In this document: positions 47,301-58,500 of the stretch, piece by piece
Position numbering within the stretch: position 1 is the first letter of the stretch
Layout of the letters: every line of letters starts with the position of its first letter
Assembly: GCA_903813345.2 (NCBI GenBank)
Contig: CAIIXF020000008.1
Span: forward strand, 8,392,366 to 8,456,365
DNA: 64,000 bases
Reading direction: 5' to 3'
Source of the DNA: Owenia fusiformis
Taxonomy: Eukaryota > Annelida > Polychaeta > Sabellida > Oweniidae
Program-made: the position numbers and the translations under genes
Notes under the pieces: generated by a model
Seen by the model: the letters and a program-made list of their open reading frames with translations, nothing else
Told to the model about the DNA's origin: nothing
Database searches by the model: none

Positions 47301-48821
47301 ATGACTACCATATACCAAAAAACATTGTGTAATCTTTTCCTCGTCAATGTTATTATAGTGCTGATCATAATTTATAGTGGCATATATTCAAAGACACAAC
47401 AAAATATTGAAGGAGTTAGGATATTACGTCATCATCAAACCATAGCACAAGTGGAGAAAAATTTGATACGTCTCGCTAAAGATGTCGATATTACACAAAA
47501 TATGATGGAAAAATCAATCACACATTTTGGAGATGTGAGCAAATTTCATCGATTGTGCAAAGAAATATTTCTGAAACAACGGAAAATCAGCATCGCAATT
47601 TTAGGTGGTTCAGCTTCAGCTTCATTTCATACTACATCTAAAACAAAGAGATATTTTGATCATGTTGCAATTTTTTTAGAAGAGATCTTCAATGTGGAAA
47701 TTGAGATTGTTAATGAATCTCTCGGAGGAACACAGAGCATCATGTCATCATACTGCCTCCAGAACATGCTTAATGTCACAAATGTAGATATTATTTTGCT
47801 TGAATTTGCCATAAACGATAACTTTGCTCATGTAAATCTCAGGGGACGTACAATAGAAGATCTTGTGAGACATTTGAAATCATTTCCGTGCAAGGAACAG
47901 CCATATGTTATATTCGCCAACCTTATTTCCACCCAGATTCTATTTAGTAATCTGACCAAGTTTGAAAATTGTACAACTGTCGAGGATGAGTACTTCAATG
48001 CAGTTGCCAAATATTACAACATAGCTGCCGTATCATGGAAAAATCAAATATGTGAGAAAACCCATAAAAGTATGATTGGTTTCAAATTTGACGATATATC
48101 AAAACCAGATAAGAACCATCCTACACTGAAAGGACATGCCCAGCTAGGGTATATGATATCTTTCTTACTGTTAAGGCTATACAAAATGTTTCAACAGAAT
48201 CCATCTGGAAAATCATTGAATACAAAGATTCCAAATAACTTGACAACAATGTTAACCAAACCAATAGATCCTAGAGTATGGCTTGCCAACCCAGCATGCT
48301 TTATGATTAAACACGACATTGAACAAATGTGTAATAATAAAAACAACAATGTCTACATTTGTCTTAAGGAAAGGAAATCATTTCGGTTTGAACAAATAAG
48401 AAATATTCCAGGAATTTATAGCAACACTCCAAAGGGATATTTAAAATTCCAATGTGTAGTTAACAAGGAGACTTTTAAAAATCGAAAGAAAATAAAAATT
48501 GGATTTGCATACAGGGCACCCCTGCTGGAAACTACATATTTAAAATTAAATGTTTTCAGTAAAAATACATCTTATCTGTCAGAGAACATTTTATTTCCAC
48601 TATGTGTATTTTATGTAACACGAACATATGAATCCAATGAAATTCTAACATTGACTGGACGAGAATTCACAGTTGAATTTAAACCAGTTGCTACAGAGAA
48701 AGACAATTTTAAATTATACCTAGTGGCCTTACTAATAGGGTTTGTTGACGATTCCTTCATGGTTATTCCCAATAATAGCACAACAGGAGGAAAAACTGTC
48801 AGAGAACACCACCATCAATGA
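47301..48821 (+). CDS. Membrane-anchored SGNH/GDSL-like hydrolase, single coding exon
   Basis: Probable esterase or deacylase of the SGNH superfamily; substrate unknown. The open frame runs back to an ATG at 47235, but a good acceptor (TTTGACATTTCAG) ends at 47282, so I prefer the ATG at 47301 (506 aa). Numbering from 47235: one membrane segment at about 31-49 near the N-terminus suggests type II topology, catalytic domain outside. SGNH blocks are visible: I, AILGGSASAS with Ser126 as nucleophile; II, SLGG at Gly164-165; III, LLEFAINDN with Asn194; V, DKNHPTLKGH with Asp292 and His295. Spacing fits the family. The C-terminal 200 residues are unassigned, Asn-rich with several N-glycosylation sequons. 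The absence of introns is unlike its neighbours. It converges on INTS7, 750 bp tail to tail. Confidence 0.78.
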   Translation: MTTIYQKTLCNLFLVNVIIVLIIIYSGIYSKTQQNIEGVRILRHHQTIAQVEKNLIRLAKDVDITQNMMEKSITHFGDVSKFHRLCKEIFLKQRKISIAILGGSASASFHTTSKTKRYFDHVAIFLEEIFNVEIEIVNESLGGTQSIMSSYCLQNMLNVTNVDIILLEFAINDNFAHVNLRGRTIEDLVRHLKSFPCKEQPYVIFANLISTQILFSNLTKFENCTTVEDEYFNAVAKYYNIAAVSWKNQICEKTHKSMIGFKFDDISKPDKNHPTLKGHAQLGYMISFLLLRLYKMFQQNPSGKSLNTKIPNNLTTMLTKPIDPRVWLANPACFMIKHDIEQMCNNKNNNVYICLKERKSFRFEQIRNIPGIYSNTPKGYLKFQCVVNKETFKNRKKIKIGFAYRAPLLETTYLKLNVFSKNTSYLSENILFPLCVFYVTRTYESNEILTLTGREFTVEFKPVATEKDNFKLYLVALLIGFVDDSFMVIPNNSTTGGKTVREHHHQ

Positions 48822-49314
48822 CAGGGTAGTAGATATGGAACAGTGTAACAAATTATGACTGAAAAAATGTGCCAAAAGTTTGGTACCAATTATTTACAAG
48901 GCTATTTTCATTTTAAATCCTTTGTTCTAAATACAGGGAAGATTGTGCTCAAAGTGATATGGCTTACACAGACTTCTCCAATGATCAACTTAAGGAAGGT
49001 GTCACCAAACATCAACAGTTATGCAAAAACCAAGAACATTTCATTGTACTTCAAACCAGACCCTATTCCCCATTATAAGGGGATCCCAGCCAGGGGCTAT
49101 AATCAACAGTTTATAATTTACCCCTCCACCCAAGGCCTAGTAACTCTGTGATTCCACAGCTGTCAACATTTGTACACCAACTTTTACTGAACTAGTTAGT
49201 TCTTATTTGCTATCAAGATTCAGATTCTACATTATGTCTAATCATTCAGATATAATATGGACCATATTGGTTCCACAATAGAAGTTAGTTAGTTATAGAT
49301 ATAGTTTATTTCAT

Positions 49315-49320
49315 GACACA
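49315..49320 (-). terminator. Candidate INTS7 polyadenylation signal
   Basis: AATAAA on the minus strand, 250 nt beyond the INTS7 stop codon and before the SGNH gene's end. Confidence 0.5.
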
Positions 49321-49569
49321 AGATATTGGAAAATTACAAAATATTTGCACTAGACACTAGTCTTCAAATAAGTTAACAGCATTGCTGTTTCAATTTTGCT
49401 ATTTTGATCAGTCATATGACCACTGTACATACCACATGCAATGGCTTGTTCATATTATATTGATTGACTGCCAAATGTGACCTAAATACCATAGTTCTAT
49501 TCTTAATCCATACTCAAGTTAGGCAGTATCATTTAAAATCCATGATTCAGGTTTGGATATGATTCAATT

Positions 49570-52500
49570 CTAATTCAAAGTCCCAAATGATTTCTGAGAT
49601 CTTGATGAAAATCCCCCTGATTTCATCATAGTTTCATCATATGATTTCACAGTGAGTGTTGACTTTGGACCTGTGTGCCACTGTATCCCTGCATCGTCCA
49701 CAATAGACGTGTCAATAGTGACATTATGTAGGCCAGTGACGGGGAATATTAGGAGGAACTCAACACAGAAATAGTCATTATGTGGTTGGCATGTCTGGTG
49801 CATGTTATTAGGGGAACTCTCCGATACCTGAAAATATACAACATGTACTTGTAAATGTTACGATCTATTCACATAAAATGTGAATGCATTTGTACCTTAT
49901 GTAGTATTTCCCCAAGGCTGAAATATTGAATGTTACTCATTTCTTATGTCATCTTTCTGAACATGAAATTTTGTGTCAATAAAATGTTTATGTTTTGCTA
50001 TGACTCCGATACAAAGTTCTACTATTACAATTTTAATCATTCAACACCTTTTTGTTTGAAAGTATCTCATTATTTTCATAATTTTTGAATGAAAAAATGT
50101 GAGATAAGCGCAAAAAAGACCTTTAATTAGTATTGATCATTAGATAGCTTAATTCACTGATTACACAATGATTAATTTCAAGAAATAAACTCAAAGGCCT
50201 CAAAGTACACTTACCTTTCCATTTGAAGAACTAGTTGATCGTGATTGCAGCACTGAAGCGACATCTATTGTTATAGAATTGACCTTCCTGTACAGCCCCT
50301 GTTGTATGGCATGCTGTATGACACCCTCAACTTTAACAGTCAAGTGAGTATTGTTCTGCACCATGATTGGATCACTGCTGCCCTTTGTTTGGGGAGATAT
50401 CGCAAGTTTTACATCAGTCGATTGTTGCTGTTGAAAGAAGTATCGCGGGAATAACATAGGTGTCGCTGTAATTCGACATGCGGCATGTGTCAGACATTGC
50501 ATATGCTGAAACGAGACAGGAAGCTCAGAGGTTATTTGGGTTAATGTTTCCGTAATTTTCTCTAAATCGTGACTTGTTTCAGCCAGTCGTTGATTCTCAA
50601 TGCATACACTAGCTCCCTCTGGTGAGTAACTACTATTTGTGTCCATCTGGTGAGAGAGATTCTGTGTCCTTCTCGAGAACATTGCTTCGATCATGCCCGC
50701 CATCAGCTTACACCATTGCTGTTGCTCTTCAATATTCAACAAAGTGACAGGATCAGCATCAAAAGACATCTGATATAGAGACTTATATCCTGTTTCAAGT
50801 TCACGGAATCTTGCTGCATCCTTTTGTAACTGTTCTACCACACGTCCACATTTTACAATATTTTGTCCCGTTGCCTCCGCCAGTGATGTTGCGATTGCAG
50901 GTGGGGGAGACAGCTTGAGTGTGTTACATGTTTTCACCAGCTGAGCCAAGGCTTCAAGGACTCCTATGCGAAGCTTGGTGAACTGACAGGGAAACTCAAG
51001 GGAGAAGTTTGAATCAGATGCAGCCTGAAAGCATTATCACATTACACTTAAATTTCCTTATGTATAAAGTACACGGTAAGTACAGGGTGGTCAAAAAGAA
51101 ATACAGTTTTGATTTACTCTTATTCATTCATTTATTTGTAGATTTTCTGTCAATCTTCAGCAGTTTATGGTAATCTATTGAAAGCCCATGGTTATAGAAA
51201 CAGATTTTATTATGTTTATTTCAGGTTTCTCTGATTAAATCGTTTTTGAAATGTCCTCTTAACATATTACTGAACAGAAAACACACAGATTTAAGAAAAA
51301 TAAAAGTACATTGTACATTCAAAGGTTAATTTATTCCCGAGGGTTGTAAGATACCCCTTCCCTGGGCTTGCCTTAACATTTCATAGCCTTTGGATCAAAC
51401 ATATTATTGAAAAGCTATCATTGACTGAGAATTACCTGTAACATGACATAGGCCTGATGATAGTGGACACCGGCATCTGCCAGATCCTTCAACACGAGCT
51501 CTAAGTCCCCTTTGATGTCCTTCAGGCACATCTCACCTTGGCTCAGATGCCTTAGAGCACTCAACCAGTAGTGGAGGTTCTCAGTTGACACCTTCAGTGA
51601 ATTAAAAGAATTTCTGATTTCAAGACATTATTGTTTTAAAGGTATATGTATGTTGTAAATACATATATAGGGTGTCTCAAAAAAATGTACCCAAAAGTAT
51701 ATCAACACCATAGACAAACCAATCAATATTTTCAGACATTTTTTGCATGGTCTTGTAGATAAAAGATGAAAGTTTTTTCCCCTATACACAGTTTTTAATT
51801 CAGTTTTGCCTTTTTGATACTTTAACCCGTTACCTTTTACCCCACATATTCAATGTAATGTCATATTTCGATGACAGTCTGCATCCTTACTACTACATTG
51901 TTCGTCACATTTGATATTTCTGGTGGAATGTTTTGATTTCTGTTCGGATGCTGGTCTTAAGTTGTTCTAGGTCTCTTAGCTTGGGTTTAGCATAAAAATG
52001 GTCCTTCAAATAGCCTCAGAGAAAAAGCATGGGCCGTCGAATATGGTAAATAGGGAGGCCCTCACAATGTCTCATAGCCCCCTTATACAGAGAGGTCAGA
52101 GGTTCAAGAAACTGCATTGGTTGGGATTCTAGTGTAGCTTTTGTTGTGTGTATCAATTTGAGAGCACTGTGTTTTCATTTGGATATCATTTGGTCTCCAG
52201 GCTAGCCTGCCTAACTCTGGAAGGTAACTCCTGAATCATTTGCCGATATATTGACCTGATTATCTGTGTTTGTTCTGCCATCGTCATCCTCAAACATCTT
52301 TCTCTGTGGCTATTTGAAGGAGTGTTTTAATGCTCATTCCAAGCAAAAAGACGTAGAACAACTTAAGGGCAACATCCAAAGGGAAATCCAAAACATTTCA
52401 CCGGAATTATTATCAAATGTGATGAACAATGTAGCAGTAAGTATTCAGGCTCTCATCAAAATATGAGGTTACATCGATTTTGTGATGTAAAAGGTAAAGG

Positions 52501-55500
52501 GTTAAAGCATCAAAAAGACAAGACTGAAATAAAAATGGTGTATTGGGGAGAAAACTTTCATGTTTTGGCTACATGACCATGCAAAAAATGTCTGAAAATA
52601 TTGATTGGTTTATCTGTGCTCTTGATATACTTTTGGGTACATTTTTTTGAGACACCCTGTAAATTACCTATACAAAGGTTACATAATATAATAATATGAT
52701 TCAAACTGTTACAGTAAATATGCAAAATCATAATCGATCGATTGGAATCAATTGAAAAATCGACTATACCTTATTGGTCAATGTACCATAGATCTGAGAT
52801 GCTGTGTTATGTTGCCCATAGCGACTGGCCTGTCGTGCTATTTTGTAAGCTATCCACTGATTGGTCCACATGGTGAAGTCCAGGATGACCTCTTTAGCTT
52901 GAGGCATGATCTCTGACCCAACTGAGGCTTCAAATATCAGTGTGGCCAATATAGTCTGTAATTAATAATTCTAAAAGTCATTTCTTATTTCTATATATTT
53001 GCTTTGCCTGTTTTGCATAAAAGGTTCCTGGCACTCTCAAAAATATTTCCCAAAAAAATTGTGTATGGTTCATAAAAAAACATTGTTGGTTTTTATATTA
53101 CACATTTCAAGCAATGTGTTTATTTTCCACTAATGCCAATTCTGACAAGTATCTTCATAAATAAAAGTTAGATCTTTAGCCAATAGCTTTTAAATCATAC
53201 ATAGTTTTTTGTAACATCTGTTTGGTTTTGCTTTTCAGGTTTCATTAAATCTTCACATTAAATCTTCACATGGCTTTTCTTTACAATTTTTCCCTATAAT
53301 CTATGAATTAATTGATCAATTGACTAATTGATTCCCGTATTGTTCAATACTTACCGCCAGTTTTTCATTCGCCTCAGTATCAACATTAAGGTTGGTGATA
53401 ATATCTTCCAGTTTCTTGACCAGGTCAGGAACTAAGCCTAACATCACTCCAGTTCCTACATGACACAGGGCACACAATGATTCAGCCAACAGCAGTGTGG
53501 TGGCGCCACTAGCAGAGGTCAAGGCTGTTGCTATGGTTTCAACAAAGGTCCCTGTCAAAGTTGGACAACTCTGGCATAATTCTACAACTGTTGCCAGGAC
53601 AACCTGAAAATTATTAATAACACAGAATAAATAATAACTGAATGTGTCATCTTGTATACAAATTCTATGAATCAACTCTATTTTACCATCAAATGAACAT
53701 ATTTCTAGACATAATTTTGTATGCACAATTCAAATATGACTTTAATTTTAATAATCAAGTTTACTGTCATCTAGACTTTCAAATGGTTTTTCTGTTCATC
53801 TCTAAATGAACTAAAAATAAGTATGTGTGACAATCAACATTATTCTAATTGACAAGATGCGAGTAGAAATAATCTTGATTTACATCATTTAATATTCAAA
53901 AATCAGTCAAAGTGATGCCATATTTGAAATCTACATGTAAAAATACTTCTAGAAATATGGTTTCGAAAATTGTTTATCAACTTTGAAAATTTAATTTTTT
54001 TTGAAAATGGGACTTCTAGTTCGGGTTGACCCCATGTTACAAAATCACAAAAAGTGAAATATCTTTTCTTGTACTGGACATATTTTAAATTACATAACAA
54101 TTGGATACATAAGGGTTACATGAAAATTGAACCACTGAAACAGATGTAATTCAAGTTAAAGAGAACTTTCTACTATCTGACCCGAACGAGCTACCTGGTG
54201 GTGAAACTGGTAACTACTTACTCGCATCTGCGTTATTGTATTTACCTTAGGAGCAAGCTGATTGGTTGAGACCTCCGTAATAGATGTCACTGTGATAAGA
54301 GACTCTAGTGCTAAGGTGGCATCTTGTATCAAAACCTCTGAACCAGTGTCTATAAATCATAATTGATTGTTGTGTAATATAATACAATACAGTAATATGC
54401 ATAATATGATAGACCCAGAATTATAGTAAACATGACTGTTATAATAATCTAAAACAAACTAGAAATAAAAACAGGAACCAGCCCCTGGAGTAGCAAATCA
54501 CACCAACAAAACATATTTTATCAAATCCCTTGTCATTTTGTACATTACATGATAAAATAGCTAAACAGTACCATAGTAGCACTGTAATCTAGCACTCCAT
54601 TTGCCAAAATCAACACCCATGGTGTGACACAATCATAATTGAATCCAGCAGCCATCTTGAAACTTCCTTCTTCAGCAGACATTAGCTGATCTTATTTAAA
54701 CCAAGTCCGAAAATTGATGTTTAATTTACCAAAAAATGCATTGTTTTCATGAAAAAAATGCTGGCTATTTGGAATTCAGCAGTCTTTTGAAAATTCCTCC
54801 TATAACAAGAGGAAATAATGCAGAATTCAAAAATGAACCTTTCTTAATGCTGAAAGGACCTTGAGGTTTATCTTTTCTGCATAAATATGAATTCTGGTTT
54901 ATTCTCCCTACTTTACTTCAGAAAAAAGGCAGCCATTTTGAACTGAGCAGCCATATTGAAAATTCATTCTTAGCATAAAGCCTCAACCCATAAAATTTGA
55001 TCCCAATATGTCAACAGGTAATTCAATTATGACTCACACATATAAACAAATGGATGAATGCTTTTTTGAAGAAACCCCCGAGAAAATTCCACAAAAATTA
55101 AGAGGCCATTCCATAATTAGAGGGTTTTATTCTTGGGTACATAGTGGTATGCCCACTGAAAGTTTCATGGAGATTATACAGTAAAACCTGAGACTATACG
55201 ATTCAACACCAATCATTATGACGCAAATGATAAAAGTAAGTTATCAAAAGGTAAACAAATCTGAATAACTATCTAATCTGAATGAACACATTTTTTAACA
55301 TGTTTTTCTAACTAATATCAAATCTTGTTTAACCCCTGTGTTATAAAGAGGGTTATATCTTAGCACCAAGTCAGTCTCAATGGTGTTTGATACAGATGGG
55401 TTTTACAGCAGGTAAAATTGATAAGAGAGAAATGATTATGGCAATGGCGTGACAATATTAATCATTATTATATCACTATCTAGCTAGCGACAGTATGATT

Positions 55501-58500
55501 GGTCAAAACCGGGTCACATGTCGTGGGATATCAAGCGATATCCCTCGCTCCCGGGAATTTGGAATATCACTTGTGAAAGATGTACAGGTATTCACCTCAA
55601 TAGAGTGAAATATTTGTTCATTATCTTGCACTATTAATCATTAATCTTCTGTAATCTAAAGTATGACATTGAATCAACTATAGATATCAATGAAATTTTT
55701 AGAAATTTCAGTATTTACAAAAATACCCTCTTCAGTCTTCATCATATTGAATATCATTGAAAATTTGATTGTGTTTATCTTATACACCCAAAAACTTGTT
55801 TTATTCTCTCTTAATGTCACGGGGTACCATCGAATAATTTTGGCAACGTACCGGATATTTTATTTTTTTAAATTATATAATTCAACTGATCTGCTCCGGT
55901 TACGTTCCCAGCTCCGGTTACGTTCCTAAGTAATATTTTTAAAACTTTTTTTTAATTAAACAAATCAGAGTCGTGTGAATCAGAAATAACAGAATTATTC
56001 AAAAGTATAAGGACTATTCTGTACTTTTTTCAAAAGTCTATACTTAAATGTTGTGAAAAGTTATAATCGAAAAACCATCTTTCGGAGTAAAGTCCGTCTG
56101 CGCCGATTTCAATAACTTCGTACTTGATCAGAACTGGGTTCCAACAGAATTCCTACAAACTCATGAATGAAATAGTTATTGCATGGAATACTTACTTTTG
56201 TCAAAATCAAAATAGAACTCTAGTTAAAAAATATATTGTGCTAAATTATTGCCATTTCTTAGTAAAATGTCGTTCTCCGGTACGTTGCCAAAATTATTCG
56301 ATGGTACCCCCTGAATGTAATAGTTTTGAATCACTATATGGTAAAATGGAATTTGACCAGCTTAAATGATAATAATGAGTCAGGTTAAGCTGACAATGAA
56401 TCAACTGCTGATAAAATAGTATATAATATAAGGACAGTTATCATTGGCAGTTGACCTGATACACTTAAATTTAGAGTCAGAGTCAGAGCTATAAAAACTC
56501 AGTAAGTGGTGTAAAAATAGCACATGACTGTATTATAGTAAATTATATATAAATTAAAGTAATTTTCATTGTTTTGGGGAAAGACTAAATAACATAAAGC
56601 ATATCATTTATATTTGAGTTCATCAACTTATATTGTTTAAGGTAAGTGATTTTCTCTATATGTATGACATAATAATGTATATCATCACTTTACTGGGTTA
56701 CAATTTTCTTCTGAAAAATAGACCTCAATAGAAAATGTTTCATGTCACAAAAGCCTCAAGAGATCAACAAATTTGATTTGTTGAAAATGAGTTATCAATC
56801 TATTGTATATTTTTTGTTTTAGCAAAGTACAATGCACGGCGGTGGAGGTGGTGGTGGTGGTGGAGGATACAATCCTGCTTTTTACGGTGGTTTTCATCAT
56901 CACTATGGCAACAGGAATGCTAAATGTTGTCTGTGTATTGGCCCTATTTTAGGATTCATAGTGTGTTTAAATCCCAGCATGTCAAAGATGTACAAGGTCA
57001 TCGTACTATGGGTCTGGCTCCTTCTGCTTGCTTTGTTGGTAGGCCTTCCAATAAGATATTCCACATATGGTCCTGAAACCGTATTCTCCTCGCCAGGGGA
57101 TATGAGGCATATCCAAAAGAGATTCAACAGCTTTATGTGCACTGGACTTGAGATAACAAACAAAGAAAGTGAAATGGTTGATGTGTACACAACATCGGAA
57201 ACACCATATGTTGATAAAAATAAAACGTTAACACAGACCATTCAACGGGCAAGTAGAATTGATGATATGAGGTTTGAATACTGGGGTTACCACTTAATAG
57301 CCGGATCAGAAGTCACAATCAGGACGACAGTCAATGCAAATGTCGAACTATACATTGCTAAAGGAGTATCTGGGCGCAACAAATGGCGAGGAAAATTTAA
57401 TCAATGTAAGAATAATTGTGAAAACCAACTTCAAAAGGACGTAGAGTTTTCAGCCCTGTATAAAAATGAGACCTACCTAGCGAACTTATCGATTTCTACT
57501 ACAGATGATTATTTCTTCATATATGCCAGATCACGACGATCAGAACAACGAGGGATTACCTTCGCAAACATAAATATGACATTTTTTCTGAGAAGGACAC
57601 GCTACAACCTATCAAACACGAAGAAAGAATGCATCTTATCGACAAAAGCCAACAAATCTTGCACTATAGACCTCCCCTACAGAGCCGACCGAAACATCCT
57701 GCTGACATATGACGTTAGCTCTAATGCACTTAACCTTGATGTTATCACAACATGTATTCCCAGAGAATGGGTCTATCTGGTGTTTTTCCTTGGATTGCCC
57801 TTTGCTATTGGTTTAATTCTATCAGGACTTATAATGCTTCTATGCAAGGATAAGCAGAAGACACTGGAAAGTGACATTGCACCAAATGAGAAAACTGTCA
57901 CTTTAGACAATAAAAGAGGCTACTCAAACCCAGTGGTACAGTACTGAACAAAGTGGGTGCATTGACATATTGACTTGTACTTATGATTTATATAACATTG
58001 GGTGAAATAGATTGATGAAATATTAAAGACAAAAAGTGAAATACCCACCTGAAAATCTATTTGCACCCACTTAGGAATGAAAAAATTATAAAAATTAGCA
58101 AATCAGAATTATGAAAAAAAACTAGAAAAAGAGCGACTCCCTCAGAGTAGCAGATCCCGTCAGACAAATCAATATTTTGTCAAATTGCTCGTCACTGTAA
58201 ATGGTTCGTGGTAGAAAAAAACAGGCAGTAGCAAAATCTACATCCATGACATAACGCCATATGTTACTAAAATATGTGCCAAAAAGTTTGAAAATGTATA
58301 ATTAAAAGAGTCAACTTTAAGAAAGCATAGATGTGAGGGGGTGTTACCTTTATATGTGTTGATAGCAAGATGTGTCAGGATCAGAGCAGATTTAGACGCA
58401 ACAGCCATGTTGTCATGGAAACAACCCTCCTCACATAGTCTTAGTACTGTGGAACCTATACAGCAATAAATAACAAGACATATAATATCTGTTGCAATAG

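Noticed and set aside
48855-49151. 98-codon frame downstream of the SGNH gene
   Set aside because: Follows the stop in a different frame, has no motif or splice context; probably 3' UTR.
56903-57241. 112-codon minus-strand frame
   Set aside because: Antisense shadow of the nested plus-strand membrane-protein ORF, and not an INTS7 exon by phase or sequence.
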